Below are positions 35,658 through 45,312 of a DNA stretch of 64,000 bases, piece by piece. The translations under genes were made by a program, and so were the position numbers. Every line of letters begins with the position of its first letter. The first letter of the stretch is position 1. This DNA comes from Curtobacterium sp. Leaf261 (GTDB lineage Bacteria > Actinomycetota > Actinomycetes > Actinomycetales > Microbacteriaceae): positions 124,001 to 188,000 of the forward strand of contig NZ_LMMJ01000009.1 in assembly GCF_001422205.1 (NCBI RefSeq), read 5' to 3'. The notes under the pieces are model-generated. The model saw only the letters and a list, made by a program, of their open reading frames with translations, searched no databases and was not told the DNA's origin.

Positions 35658-35696
35658 ACGACGACGGCCCCGGACAGCGTCCGGGGCCTTCGTCGT
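35658..35696. terminator. Bidirectional hairpin terminator
   Basis: ACGACGACGGCCCCGGAC (35658-35675) pairs with GTCCGGGGCCTTCGTCGT (35679-35696) around a 3-nt loop, with one mismatch. Placed between the convergent TNT-like gene 1 and DUF805 gene, it can serve both. Confidence 0.75.
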
Positions 35697-35700
35697 GCAC

Positions 35701-36360
35701 TCAGGAGTTGGGCTGGTCGAACCGTCGCCCCTCGGGGTTCGACGGCAGGATCGTCATGACGAGCAGCACCAGCGGGCCGAGGATCGGGATGATGTTCAGC
35801 AGGACGAACCACCCGCGGAAGTTCGCATCGTGCAGACGCCGGATCTGCAACGCGAGACTCGGGATGACGAACACCAGGAACACGATGAGTCCGAGCAGGC
35901 CCGGGACCGGAGAGCTGCTCGCGGTGTAGAACCCCATCTGGCTGCCGGAGGACTGCGTCGTCGTCGTGCCGGTCGCCGCGGTGATGAGGCCGGAGATGAG
36001 CCCCAGGACGAACCCGATGATGACGGTCCAGAGGTACCACCACCAGTACTCGCTGCGGCTCGCCCGCCCCGAGAACGTCGCGTACTTCTTCCAGAAGCGG
36101 GTGAACGCCTTCGGGAACGAGATGCCGTACCAGGGGGCCCAGATCGGCGGTTCGCCGTTCGGACCCTGCGGTGCGCCGTACTGGGGCGATCCGTACTGCG
36201 GCTGCGGCGTGCCGTACGGCGAATCGCCGTACTGCTGCTGGCCCGGCTGCTGCCCGTACTGCTGACCGGGCTGCTGGCCGGGCTGCTGGCCAGGCTGCTG
36301 CCCGTACGGCTGGCCGGGCTGCTGCCCGTTCGGGTCCTGCGGCGGGTAGTCGTTGCTCAC
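35701..36360 (-). CDS. DUF805 membrane protein with Gln/Gly/Pro-rich N-terminus
   Basis: A 219-aa membrane protein. Residues 1-70 are low complexity with GQQPGQQ-type repeats. The DUF805 domain follows: FWKKYATFSGRASRSEYWWW, four helices, and the conserved ALQIRRLHDANFRGWF near the end. GTG start at 36360 with AGGGGA upstream. DUF805 proteins are of unknown function. The Q/G/P repeats lie in DNA of short tandem CTGCTGGCCGGG-like units, likely to vary in number. Confidence 0.85.
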   Translation of the reverse strand: MSNDYPPQDPNGQQPGQPYGQQPGQQPGQQPGQQYGQQPGQQQYGDSPYGTPQPQYGSPQYGAPQGPNGEPPIWAPWYGISFPKAFTRFWKKYATFSGRASRSEYWWWYLWTVIIGFVLGLISGLITAATGTTTTQSSGSQMGFYTASSSPVPGLLGLIVFLVFVIPSLALQIRRLHDANFRGWFVLLNIIPILGPLVLLVMTILPSNPEGRRFDQPNS

Positions 36361-36497
36361 GGATTGTCCCCTCGTCGTCGAATGATGCTGCCGGGTCATC
36401 CTCCCAGAAAGCACGAACCTTGGTGAGTTCTCGTCACTCGGTGACGGGTGACCGGTGACCGGCGGCCGACCTCGCTGACCCGCACCGTCCCTCCAGA

Positions 36498-36545
36498 CCG
36501 GTCGCGGATCCGGTCGCGGACCCGGTCGCGGACCCGGTCGCGGAC
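36498..36545. repeat. 12-bp tandem repeat, four copies, beyond the oxidoreductase stop
   Basis: CCGGTCGCGGAT at 36498-36509, then CCGGTCGCGGAC three times to 36545, followed by CTGGTCAC. It abuts the stop codon at 36550. Confidence 0.88.
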
Positions 36546-36549
36546 CTGG

Positions 36550-37590
36550 TCACGGCTCCAGCGCGAGCTTGCCGCCGGGGTGGCCGGACTCCAGGAGCTC
36601 GAGCGCCGCGCGCGCCTCGGACAGCGGGAAGGTCCGGGCGACCGGCACGACGAGTTCGCCCGCCGCAGCGAGGTCGACGAGCCGCTGCCGGACGGAGTCC
36701 CGGAACCGAGCGCTCTCCGGGTCGTTGCCGGCGACGGTCCTGACGCCCTCGCGGCGGCCGCGTGACGCGTTGGCGATCGTGACGATGCGTCCGCGATCCG
36801 CGACGAGTTCGAGCGAGACGTCCATCGCCTCATCGGTCCCGACGCAGTCGAATGCGGCATCGACGCCACCGCCGCCGGTCATGGCGCGGACGCGGTCCGC
36901 GAGATCGTCCCCGTAGACGACCGGCTCACCGCCGAAGCGTCGGACGACGTCGCCGTTCGCCGCGGAGGCGGTCCCGATCACCCGGGCTCCGAGCCGCGCA
37001 GCCTGCTGCAGGACGCTCACCCCGACCGCACCCGACGCGCCGTGCACGAGGACACGGTCCCCCTCACCGACGCCGGTGACCCGGAGCATGTCGGCCGCGG
37101 TCGACCCCGCCAGGAACAGGTTCGCGGCTTCGGGGAAGGTCAGTGTCGGCGGCTTCGCGAAGACGTCCGCAGCGGGGACGGTGATCTCGGTGGCGTATCC
37201 ACCGCTGACGCGGAACGCGATCACCTCGTCCCCGACGGCACCACCCCCGGACGCGATCTCGGTCCGGGCCCCAGCGTCGGACGCGGCGCCCCCGGACGCG
37301 GCACCCTCGGACGCGGCACCCTCGGACGCGGCGCCCCCGGACGCGGCGTCATCGCCGGGAGCCGCGCCGATCGCCGTCAGGACCCCGGCCACCTCGTACC
37401 CGATCGCGATCGGGAGTCGCGAGGGATCGTCACCGGCCGCGGCCGTCGTGTGCTTCGAGTCCGCCGGGTTCATGCCCGCGGCGCGGACCGCGATCGTCAC
37501 CTCGCCCGGTGCCGGCGCGGGGACGTCCGTCTCGACGTACTCGAAGACCTCGCTCCCGCCGAACCTCGGTGCGATCCAGTGCATGGCCAT
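36550..37590 (-). CDS. NADPH:quinone oxidoreductase-like zinc-free alcohol dehydrogenase
   Basis: A 346-aa medium-chain dehydrogenase. GroES-like N-terminus (VRAAGMNPADSKHT, IGYEVAGVLTAIG) and Rossmann domain with VLVHGASGAVGVSVLQQAARLG, the quinone-reductase form of the NADPH loop; catalytic-zinc Cys/His are absent. Residues about 75-110 hold a tandem repeat (GGAASEGAASEGAASGGAAS) from 15-bp DNA units at 37278-37337, inserted between ordinary family segments. ATG at 37590 with GGAGCC upstream. Divergent from the hydrolase. Substrate unknown. Confidence 0.82.
   Translation of the reverse strand: MAMHWIAPRFGGSEVFEYVETDVPAPAPGEVTIAVRAAGMNPADSKHTTAAAGDDPSRLPIAIGYEVAGVLTAIGAAPGDDAASGGAASEGAASEGAASGGAASDAGARTEIASGGGAVGDEVIAFRVSGGYATEITVPAADVFAKPPTLTFPEAANLFLAGSTAADMLRVTGVGEGDRVLVHGASGAVGVSVLQQAARLGARVIGTASAANGDVVRRFGGEPVVYGDDLADRVRAMTGGGGVDAAFDCVGTDEAMDVSLELVADRGRIVTIANASRGRREGVRTVAGNDPESARFRDSVRQRLVDLAAAGELVVPVARTFPLSEARAALELLESGHPGGKLALEP
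37278..37337. repeat. 15-bp tandem repeat inside the oxidoreductase gene
   Basis: CGGACGCGGC(A/G)CCC(C/T) in four consecutive copies from 37278, with a fifth partial one. In frame; encodes the Ala/Ser/Gly repeat of the protein. Confidence 0.85.
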
Positions 37591-37792
37591 GACGGCTCCT
37601 CCCGCTGACGTCGGGTCGCGCCGGAGGGACCGGCACCCGCACGTCGAGTGAACGCGCGGTGGCTCCAGGACAGCCGAACGCCGCACCGAGGCCCGCGGTA
37701 CCCCGTTCTGGGAGTGCGTCGACGCGCGTCGAACCGGTACCGTCGACTGGCCGAGGACACCACCCGGCGACACCGACGAGGACCGGAGCCAC

Positions 37793-39370
37793 GTGACGTA
37801 CTGGACGGACGAGCGGATCGGACCCAGCGCGCGGCCGCCGACCCGACGCCGAGACCACCTCCGCCTCTGGATCGTGCTCGCGGTGGTCGTCGGCCTCGTC
37901 CTCGGCACGGTCGCCGGTGCCGTCACCACCGCTGACCGGAGTCCCGCGACGCTCCTCGACCGGTTCACGGCGCCGATCTCCTGGAGCTCGTGCGGCGGCG
38001 GCTTCCGCTGCGCCAGCGTCGACGCGCCCCTCGACTGGGGCGATGCGGGATCGAGCAGCATCCACCTGGCACTCATCCAGCACCGTGCCACGGGCAAGCG
38101 TCTGGGATCGCTGCTCGTGAACCCCGGTGGGCCCGGCGGATCCGGCATCGACCTCGTCGGGTCCGGTGCCGAGAACGCGGTCACCCCGGACGTCGCCGAG
38201 CGCTACGACGTGATCGGATTCGATCCGCGCGGCGTCGGCTACTCGAGCCGGGTCCGCTGCGGCGGGGCTGCGGAGCTCGACCGCTACCTCTACCCCGACC
38301 TGCCCGGCGACATCGGGTCCGCCGAGTGGCTCGCAGCCGACCGGAAGGCCGCCGACCGGTTCGCGGACGCCTGCGCCGAGCACACCGGCAAGCTCCTGGC
38401 GCACGTCGACACCACGAGTGCGGCGCGCGACATGGAACTGATCCGCGCAGACCTCGGCGAGGCGAAGCTCAACTACCTCGGGTACTCCTACGGCACAGCG
38501 CTCGGTTCGGTGTACGCCGGGCTCTACCCGAAGCACGTCGGCCGCTTCGTGCTCGACGGTGCCGAGGACCTCTGGTCCACGAGCGACACCGACGCCAGCA
38601 CCGCGCAGGCGGCGGCGTTCGAGGGCGACCTCCGCGCGTGGATGCGGGCCTGCCTCGCGGGCAAGAAGGCCGCGACGGGCAGCCGTTCCTGCCCGTTCGA
38701 CGATTCGCTCGACGGCAGCATGTCGCGACTCAAGGCGCTGCTCGACGACACGGAGGCCACGCCGCTCCGTACCGCCGACGGTCGGGAGCTCACCGGTGCC
38801 GTCCTCGCGACCGCGATCGCCGCGACCCTGTACAGCACCTCGACCTGGTCCGACCTGACGGCGATGCTCACCGCGACGCTCGCCGGCAACCCCAAGCCCG
38901 CGATGAAGCTCGCCGACCAGTACAACGGTCGACGATCGAACGGCAAGTACTCCGGCAACGAGACCGAGGCGTTCACGGCGATCGGCTGCCTGGACTTCGG
39001 GGCGGACGACGACACCGGCGACATGCGCGCGGACGCCCGTCGTCTCGCGAAGGCCGCGCCCGTCCTCGGTCCGTACCAGTCGTACGGCTCGGTCACCTGC
39101 GGCGCGTGGAAGTACGGCCCGGTCGACTACCCGGCCCCGGTGACCGCCCCGGGGGCGGATCCGATCATCGTCGTCGGCACCACCGGCGACCCCGCGACGC
39201 CGTACGCGGACGCCGAGTCCCTGGCTGCGCGGCTCGACTCGGGCCACCTCGTCACGAAGGTGGGACAGGGCCACACCGCGTACGACCTCGGGAACACATG
39301 CATCGACGACACCGTGGACGCGTACCTGCTGCGCGGCACCGTCCCGACGAAGGACCCGCGCTGCCGGTAG
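37793..39370 (+). CDS. Membrane-anchored/secreted alpha/beta hydrolase (tripeptidyl aminopeptidase-like)
   Basis: A 525-aa serine hydrolase of the SlpD/SlpE-TAP type. Residues 23-46 form one hydrophobic segment (signal anchor). The oxyanion loop LVNPGGPGGSG lies at about residue 108, the nucleophile Ser is in YLGYSYGTALG (about 230), and the C-terminal TAP-like part has GDPATPY (acid) and GQGHTAY (His). The four cysteine pairs fit an extracytoplasmic enzyme. GTG start with GGAG upstream. Such enzymes clip short peptides; the natural substrate is unknown. Confidence 0.83.
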   Translation: MTYWTDERIGPSARPPTRRRDHLRLWIVLAVVVGLVLGTVAGAVTTADRSPATLLDRFTAPISWSSCGGGFRCASVDAPLDWGDAGSSSIHLALIQHRATGKRLGSLLVNPGGPGGSGIDLVGSGAENAVTPDVAERYDVIGFDPRGVGYSSRVRCGGAAELDRYLYPDLPGDIGSAEWLAADRKAADRFADACAEHTGKLLAHVDTTSAARDMELIRADLGEAKLNYLGYSYGTALGSVYAGLYPKHVGRFVLDGAEDLWSTSDTDASTAQAAAFEGDLRAWMRACLAGKKAATGSRSCPFDDSLDGSMSRLKALLDDTEATPLRTADGRELTGAVLATAIAATLYSTSTWSDLTAMLTATLAGNPKPAMKLADQYNGRRSNGKYSGNETEAFTAIGCLDFGADDDTGDMRADARRLAKAAPVLGPYQSYGSVTCGAWKYGPVDYPAPVTAPGADPIIVVGTTGDPATPYADAESLAARLDSGHLVTKVGQGHTAYDLGNTCIDDTVDAYLLRGTVPTKDPRCR

Positions 39371-39402
39371 GCGCGCGACCGCGCGTCACGCAGTGATCCG
39401 TT

Positions 39403-39480
39403 CCGGACGGGAGGCGCGGCACCGGCCCGCACCGTGCCTCCCGTCCGGCCACTGCGTACCGTGCCTCCCGTCCGGCCACT
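39403..39480. repeat. Dispersed palindrome (GGACGGGAGGC family) plus an extra right arm
   Basis: CCGGACGGGAGGCGCGGC (from 39403) and ACCGTGCCTCCCGTCCGG (to 39448) form the palindrome. Its right half, GTACCGTGCCTCCCGTCCGG, is repeated once more at 39457-39476. It lies after the hydrolase stop and may terminate it. Confidence 0.8.
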
Positions 39481-39540
39481 GGTCGCGTCGTGAGGCCGAC
39501 CCTGCGGTGGATCGATGCGGGCCGTCGTCCGTGGCGTCGG

Positions 39541-39546
39541 TAGCCT
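39541..39546 (+). promoter_or_regulatory. -10 box of leaderless promoter for the 39553 gene
   Basis: TAGCCT ending 6 nt before the ATG at 39553. Confidence 0.5.
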
Positions 39547-39552
39547 TGCGCG

Positions 39553-40231
39553 ATGGACACCTCACCGACACCGCAGTCGCTCGTCCTCAGCATCCGCCAC
39601 GACGGCCGCGTGCTGTTCGAACTCCTCGCCGACTGGTACACGGCGCTCGACGTGACCGAGGTCGACGCACACGACACCGAACGGATCAGCGCAACGATCC
39701 GCTACTGGGCGGCCCAGCGAACGTGGACGGCGACGCATCGTGGGACGGCGAGGAGCGCGCACGGAACCGGCTATAACCGCACCGTCGTCGTCGTCATCTC
39801 CGCACGACCGGGGATCGCGTTCCGGAGATTCAGCACCGCGCCGGATGCGATGGCAGCCCGGTTCGCGGCGGTGTTCGGCGCCGGGCCGCTCGATCCGACC
39901 TCGCAGGAGGTCGCCGATCTCGCCCGCACGATCGCGGCAGACACGCGCCAGTTCTTCCGACGGTCGCAGCGTCGCGCGGAGGTCCGGATCGCCGGCGGAC
40001 AGTACCTGGCGATCATGGAGGGCTACATCGCGGAGATGCGCGCGATGACCGACATGCGCGACCAGGACTTCGCGTACGAGTCCGTCCGCGCGGGGATCGG
40101 CGCGATCATGGACGACGAGGACTACCTGCTCCTCGCGGAGGACGAGCGTGCCCGCGCGCTGTACGGCGAGTTCCTCGACCAGCAGTCGGAGCTCTACAAC
40201 TGGCACATGGACATCGCCAAGGGCGGCGTGG

Positions 40232-40245
<14 letters not shown>
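39553..40245 (+). CDS. Protein of unknown function
   Basis: A 230-aa soluble, mostly helical protein that I do not recognise. N-terminus SIRHDGRVLFELLADWYTAL; centre TVVVVISARPGIAFRRF; C-terminal helices GGQYLAIMEGYIAEMRAMT and LYGEFLDQQSELYNWHMDI. No signal peptide, helix through the membrane or catalytic motif is evident. A leaderless promoter box precedes it. It is convergent with, and overlaps by 14 nt, the unknown gene at 40232. It may belong to the type VII secretion neighbourhood by position only. Confidence 0.6.
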
Positions 40246-40758
<513 letters not shown>

Positions 40759-40762
<4 letters not shown>

Positions 40763-40911
40763 GCGATGACCCCCCGGTCGCGGACGTCCTTCGAGCTGCG
40801 CAGGATCAGGATGAACCGGTCGAGTGCCTCCGTCTCGTCGTCGAAGACGAGTTCCGGCGGGTCCTGCCGGTGTGGGGCGCTGTCGATGTCGTCATCCGTC
40901 ACGGAGGACAT
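40759..40911 (-). CDS. Small protein of unknown function (50 aa)
   Basis: Acidic small protein starting MSSVTDDDIDSAPHRQDPPE, followed by FDDETEALDRFILIL. The ATG at 40911 with GGAGGACAT before it is chosen over a longer reading that runs into the neighbouring promoter. Its stop overlaps the next gene by 4 nt, so the pair is co-translated. Divergent from TNT-like gene 2, 25 bp away. Confidence 0.5.
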
Positions 40912-40924
40912 CCAACCACCCCGG

Positions 40925-40930
40925 TAGGCT
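40925..40930 (+). promoter_or_regulatory. -10 box of leaderless promoter for TNT-like gene 2
   Basis: TAGGCT ending 6 nt before the ATG at 40937. Confidence 0.5.
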
Positions 40931-40936
40931 GGCTCG

Positions 40937-41581
40937 ATGCAGTTCGCGGCGGCCCGGGAGACCCTCGATGGTCTCGGTTTCACCACCCAGTTCGTCATCC
41001 TCCCCGGTGAGGTCCCGGATCGCCCGCCACTCGAGGGCGTGCTGCGCCTCTCCGCCGGTGACGGCCGGTTCCTGCTCGAATGCGTCGACTACGGGCAGCC
41101 GAGGACCCTCGCGACCCTCACTGACGAGCACCAGGCGGTCGAACGGGTGATGACGTACCTCGAGCAGCCACTCCCGGCACCGCGCGTCGTGAACCGTGCC
41201 GAACTCGACCAGCTGTCCACCGCGTCGCGCGAATCGACGCCGGTCCTCCGGACACAGGTGGCCGGCGCTCCCGGCGGTGAGTTGCTCGTGGACGTGCCGG
41301 TCGGCACGGCGCTCGATCGGATCGGCGGACCCGACGGGTGGATGGTGAACCCCCTCGGTGCCTCGTTCGAGAGCCGCGCGCTGCCACCGTTCGCACTGCA
41401 GGAGCCGTCGACGGTGCATCAGTTCATCGTGAGCGAGTCCGTGCTGATGCGTGTTCAGGTCGTCCGGCCGTGGTTCGGGCAGCCGGGTGGAACACTCCGG
41501 TTCGTCATCGCCGATGACGGGATCGGGCTCCGGGACCTCGTGTCGAGCGGCGTCCTGACGCAACTCGTGCTGGGCGTCTGA
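40937..41581 (+). CDS. Stand-alone TNT-like protein 2 (conserved Gln replaced by Arg)
   Basis: A 214-aa paralogue of the protein at 34972. N-terminal domain LDGLGFTTQFVILPGEVPDR and LLECVDYGQPRTLATL; C-terminal TNT-like domain with LDRIGGPDGWMVNP about residue 125, ESRALPPFAL and PWFGQPGGTLRF about residue 176-187. As in protein 1 the expected GGGxQ reads GGTLR. No signal peptide and no WXG-like start, so it is unlikely to be a secreted toxin. It is convergent with the probable TNT immunity gene. Function unknown; a catalytically dead TNT-fold protein is my best reading. Confidence 0.7.
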   Translation: MQFAAARETLDGLGFTTQFVILPGEVPDRPPLEGVLRLSAGDGRFLLECVDYGQPRTLATLTDEHQAVERVMTYLEQPLPAPRVVNRAELDQLSTASRESTPVLRTQVAGAPGGELLVDVPVGTALDRIGGPDGWMVNPLGASFESRALPPFALQEPSTVHQFIVSESVLMRVQVVRPWFGQPGGTLRFVIADDGIGLRDLVSSGVLTQLVLGV

Positions 41582-41612
41582 CGCGCACGTGGAGCTGCTC
41601 GCCGGGGGCTCG

Positions 41613-42164
41613 TCAGTCGCGGGCGCTGGCGAGTGCTGCCGGAGCATCGGGCGAGGTCAGCGCGGCGATCAGCACCGGGACCGGCACGGTGCACACCTCG
41701 GCGAACTCGTAGGCGAGGGTCTCGGAACGGTGGTCGGTGAACCGCGCGCTCCGATCCGGGGCGATCTGCACGATCCAGCCGTCGTCACGGCGGTGCATCT
41801 CGACGCCGGGAGCGGTGTCCGGGGGCTGCTGGGCACCGGCCCACGGGTCGGGTGAGCCGGTTCCGCGGAGCAACGAGCCGGCCTGCAGCAGGAGGATGAT
41901 CCGGACGACGTCCTCGCCGTCACGGCACACCGCGACCGGATCCTCTTCGGATCCGCGCTGGAACGAGTGCACCGTGAACACCGAGCCGTCGTGCGTGACC
42001 TCCACCTCCCAGTCGAGATCGCCGTAGATGAGGGAGCGATCACTCGTGGGGTAGGCCCGCACCTCGGTTGCGATGCCGTACTCCGGGTTCGAGAGCACTG
42101 CGGCGAGGTCATCCGAGAACGGCAGCGCCGGCGCAGCCACCGGGCCGCCGGGGCCGACGCTCAC
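41613..42164 (-). CDS. Probable immunity protein for the TNT toxin
   Basis: A 183-aa soluble protein whose GTG overlaps the toxin stop by 4 nt, the usual place for an immunity gene. Layout: FSDDLAAVLSNPEYGIATEV, DWEVEVTHDGSVFTVHSF, VVRIILLLQAGSLL, DGWIVQIAPDRSARF and a C-terminal helix. I recognise no family with certainty; it is reminiscent of Imm61-like proteins. Function is inferred from coupling to the toxin. Confidence 0.6.
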   Translation of the reverse strand: MSVGPGGPVAAPALPFSDDLAAVLSNPEYGIATEVRAYPTSDRSLIYGDLDWEVEVTHDGSVFTVHSFQRGSEEDPVAVCRDGEDVVRIILLLQAGSLLRGTGSPDPWAGAQQPPDTAPGVEMHRRDDGWIVQIAPDRSARFTDHRSETLAYEFAEVCTVPVPVLIAALTSPDAPAALASARD

Positions 42165-44482
42165 TTGACCACCAGGACCGAGCGGAGCGCCGGCGTCTTG
42201 CCGAGCCCCGGACGGAGCATGTCCTCGACGCTCAGGGGCTTGACCCCGTCGAGCAACCGGACCTGCAGCCCGCCTCCCGGTTGCCCGAGCGCGGGAGCGA
42301 CACGGCTCACCTCGATCGTCCATCCGTTCGCCTTCGCCGCATCGAGGTCGATCGAGTACTGGTGGTAGTCCTGACGGAGGCTGCCCGGAGCGATCGCACG
42401 CTCCTCGAACGACGTCCCGGGGAACGACAGGAACGAACCGTTCTCGCCGCCGAACCGATCGATCGTCGTCGAGTAGTGCTCGCCGAACCTGGTCGGGTCG
42501 GTGAAGTCGATCCGCTCACCCAGGGCCGCTCCCGCGTCACCCGGGTACCTGACCCAGCCACGCGTGGGGTCCTTCGGGTCCTGGACGACGTAGCGCTCTT
42601 CCCATTCCTGTCGGGTGAGCGCGTGGCCGTCGTGGACGTCGTGGCCGTAGTAGCCGTCGGGGCCGGGATCGCTCGTCAGGAGTTCGCGAGCCATGGGGTT
42701 CATGTCGTCGACACCGGCGCCCGTCAGCGTCGAGTCACCCGGGGCCCGGTACGCCGCACCGAGGACACTGGAGTCCGGCTGGACGTCACCGTACGTCGGC
42801 AGGAGCGGATCGCCGCGGACGCCGTGGGTCTTGTCCCATCCCGGCCCGTGGTCCGCGGTCGACTGGGTCGGGTCGTCGTGCAGCGGACCGCCACCGGGGC
42901 CCGAGTGCTCATCGCCGAACGCGGTGTGTCCCCCGGTACCGCCCGCGCCCGATCCAGCGTGGTTCCCGCCGTTCGCGTCGTCCCCGGTGTTCCCGTCATG
43001 CCCGTCGGACGGGCCGTCACCGTGGTCGGAGACGTTCCCGTTGCCGTCGGTCGATCCGTCGCCGTGGTCAGATGCGTTCCCGGACCCGCCGTGCTCCGAG
43101 CCACTACCGGACCCGCCGTGGTCCGACCCGCTGCCGGACCCGCCGTGCTCCGAGCCGCCGTGTTCCGAGCCGCCACCGTGGGTGACGGTCACCGGCTCCT
43201 GGACCGGCGCATGGGAGCCGGTGCCGGCGTCGTCACGGACCGGCGGCACGTCGACGTCGGTGTGCGCGTGCGAGTTGAAATGGAACTCGCCGGACTTGAA
43301 GTGCGGCATGTGGTCCATCGTGAAGTGGAACCCGCTCTTGACGGCGGCACCGATCGCGCTCTCGATCTCCGAGAGCTTCGGGAGCACCAGGTGCAGCCCC
43401 TTCGACACCCAGGTCCCGAGGTCGAGCAGGTCGAGCACCCTGCCCGTCTTCGCCGCCCCCTCCGCGACGACCTCGCCGACCTTGCCGAGCTTGCCCGCCT
43501 TGCCGACCGCGCCGACACCACCGAGGAACAGCGAACCGATGTTCCACACCGTCTGACCAGCGGCGGTGCCGGGGTCCTTCGACCACTCGTCCCAGGCGAT
43601 GGTGTCCTTGCCGAGCGCCGTCCAGGTCGCTCCGGCGTTGCCCCAGTCACCCCACTTGCCCGTCTGCGGGTTGTAGGAGATCAGCGACCCCATGCCGCTC
43701 CATGCCTGCCCCGCGGCGTCCCAGTCGCCGAACCCCTTGCCGGTGATCCCGACGAGCTGCCCGAGACCCTTCACGGTGCCCCAGATGCCGTCGACGACGA
43801 CGCCCTTCAGCAGGTTCGGCACGAACATGCCGGTCTTCTCGGCGCAGGACTCCTTGCGTGCCTCCGCCGTTCCCCAGGGCAGCTTCGTTCCCATCGGGAG
43901 CTCGCTGTAGCCGTACCCGAGCGGGTCGTCGTCCCCGGTGATCGCGTGGAGCGGGGGCAGACAGGAGATGGCCCGGATCGTGTTCGAGCACGTCCGTTCG
44001 GCCGCCTGGTACGCGACGACCTGGTTCGCGACGCCGTTGATGATGTCGTTGTTCTCGCCGTTGAGCGTCTCGTCCTGGTCCCACGACTCGGTGGTCGTGA
44101 CCGGCCCGTCCATGGTCTGCGTGGTCTCGGGCGAGAAGTTCGCCACGTCGGCGTGCAGCTGTGTGGCGCGCGTGACGTACGACTTGAGCTTCGCGACGAT
44201 CGGTGTGACCTCGGTGACGAAGTCGTCGAGTGCCTTCGCCACGATGTCGAGGTTGTCGCCGAACGAGGTGCCCTGCGGCCCGATCGGTGTCATCGCGTCG
44301 TAGAGGTCCTGATCGCCGGGGCCCTCGTAGACCCCCGAGATCGGTGTCCACGCGGTGACCACGTCCGCCGTGCCGTCACGAACGCCGGACGCCACGGTCC
44401 GGAGCGAGCTCGCCCCGGCGCTGACACCGCCCAGATCCACATCGGTGTAGGGGATCGCCCCTGTGTTGACCAACCCGCTCAC
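42161..44482 (-). CDS. Type VII-secreted polymorphic toxin with C-terminal TNT (NAD glycohydrolase) domain
   Basis: A 773-aa polymorphic toxin. N-terminal 150 residues are helical and ESX-substrate-like (AGASSLRTVASGVRDGT, YEGPGDQDLYDAM). A middle part carries SYNPQTGKWGDWGNAGATW and Gly-rich helices; residues about 420-560 are a His/Gly/Ser/Asp repeat linker (HGGSGSGS, SDHGDG). The C-terminal 105 residues form a TNT domain: TIDRFGGENGSFLSFPGTSF, ERAIAPGSL and GQPGGGLQV with the conserved Gln kept. TNT domains hydrolyse NAD(P)+. GTG start at 44482 with GGGGGACGA upstream. Encoded after two WXG100 genes, it is probably exported by EccC/EccD and neutralised by the overlapping downstream gene. 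Confidence 0.85.
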   Translation of the reverse strand: MSGLVNTGAIPYTDVDLGGVSAGASSLRTVASGVRDGTADVVTAWTPISGVYEGPGDQDLYDAMTPIGPQGTSFGDNLDIVAKALDDFVTEVTPIVAKLKSYVTRATQLHADVANFSPETTQTMDGPVTTTESWDQDETLNGENNDIINGVANQVVAYQAAERTCSNTIRAISCLPPLHAITGDDDPLGYGYSELPMGTKLPWGTAEARKESCAEKTGMFVPNLLKGVVVDGIWGTVKGLGQLVGITGKGFGDWDAAGQAWSGMGSLISYNPQTGKWGDWGNAGATWTALGKDTIAWDEWSKDPGTAAGQTVWNIGSLFLGGVGAVGKAGKLGKVGEVVAEGAAKTGRVLDLLDLGTWVSKGLHLVLPKLSEIESAIGAAVKSGFHFTMDHMPHFKSGEFHFNSHAHTDVDVPPVRDDAGTGSHAPVQEPVTVTHGGGSEHGGSEHGGSGSGSDHGGSGSGSEHGGSGNASDHGDGSTDGNGNVSDHGDGPSDGHDGNTGDDANGGNHAGSGAGGTGGHTAFGDEHSGPGGGPLHDDPTQSTADHGPGWDKTHGVRGDPLLPTYGDVQPDSSVLGAAYRAPGDSTLTGAGVDDMNPMARELLTSDPGPDGYYGHDVHDGHALTRQEWEERYVVQDPKDPTRGWVRYPGDAGAALGERIDFTDPTRFGEHYSTTIDRFGGENGSFLSFPGTSFEERAIAPGSLRQDYHQYSIDLDAAKANGWTIEVSRVAPALGQPGGGLQVRLLDGVKPLSVEDMLRPGLGKTPALRSVLVVK

Positions 44483-44585
44483 GGTCTGTCGTCCCCCTGG
44501 TTCGCCGCGCCGTTCGGTACGGACGCGGATGTCGCGGTGCTGCTGCTGCTGTCACCCGTCGGGTGACGGGCTCCCGGAACGACGA

Positions 44586-44960
44586 TCAGGGCTGGCTCTC
44601 GAGCGCCGTGAAGTCCCCGCTCGAGGCCGCCGCGACGGCCATCGCCTGTGTCTTGCCGGCCATGTCGTCGTCGCCGTCGATCACGGCCTGAGTCGCGCCG
44701 GACGCGCCCATGAGCGACGCCCGGATGCGGTCCGTGATACCGCTGAGGACCGGCTTCTGATGCTCGAAGAACCCGATGATCGACTCTCCGATCACCTGGG
44801 ACTGCGCCGCCGTCGCGGCATCCTGGACGATCGTGTCCACGCCCGCGACCGAACCGTCTTCCGTGCCGCCCAAGGCCGAGCTGATCTGCTCGGCCTTGGC
44901 GGTCACGGAGTTCAGGACACCTTCGACCCCGGACGGGTCGACGCGCCACCCATCGACCAC
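44586..44960 (-). CDS. ESX-associated small helical protein (DUF6507-like)
   Basis: A 124-aa helical protein starting VVDGWRVDPSGVEGVLNSV, a pattern like DUF6507 proteins near actinobacterial type VII systems. It is 6 bp downstream of the WXG100 gene and 103 bp upstream of the toxin, so it may be a co-secreted partner or chaperone of the toxin. No transmembrane segment. Confidence 0.6.
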   Translation of the reverse strand: MVDGWRVDPSGVEGVLNSVTAKAEQISSALGGTEDGSVAGVDTIVQDAATAAQSQVIGESIIGFFEHQKPVLSGITDRIRASLMGASGATQAVIDGDDDMAGKTQAMAVAAASSGDFTALESQP

Positions 44961-44966
44961 GGTCGA

Positions 44967-45287
44967 CTAACCGATGTTGCCGACGGCCGACTTGGCCTTG
45001 CTGATCGCGCCCTGCGCCGACTCGTCGTTCGACTGCAGCGACGAGCGGAGCGTGGTGATGATCGACCGGACCTCTGCCGCCACCGTGTTCCAGCGCTGTT
45101 CCTTGGCGTGGTACTCGTCCGACACCCCGTCGGCCTGGTAGTCGGCCATCGCGGCCTTGACGTCGCTGTCGCGCTGCGAGATCAGCGACTCGAGCTGTGC
45201 TGCCACCGCGTTGAAGTTGTCCTGCGCGTTCTGCGATGCCGCGACGTCGTAGTCGCGACGGTCTGCCTGGTTGCCACCTGTGCTCAT
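44967..45287 (-). CDS. WXG100-family protein (EsxB-like)
   Basis: A 106-aa helix-turn-helix hairpin protein of the ESAT-6/CFP-10 type. First helix AQDNFNAVAAQLESLISQRD; turn YQADG replaces W-x-G; second helix WNTVAAEVRSIITTLRSSL. DEYHAKEQRW precedes the second helix. ATG with AGGGAGAACC upstream. It lies 25 bp after the other WXG100 gene and probably forms a heterodimer with it. Confidence 0.8.
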   Translation of the reverse strand: MSTGGNQADRRDYDVAASQNAQDNFNAVAAQLESLISQRDSDVKAAMADYQADGVSDEYHAKEQRWNTVAAEVRSIITTLRSSLQSNDESAQGAISKAKSAVGNIG

Positions 45288-45312
45288 GATGGTTCTCCCT
45301 TCCCGAGTTCCG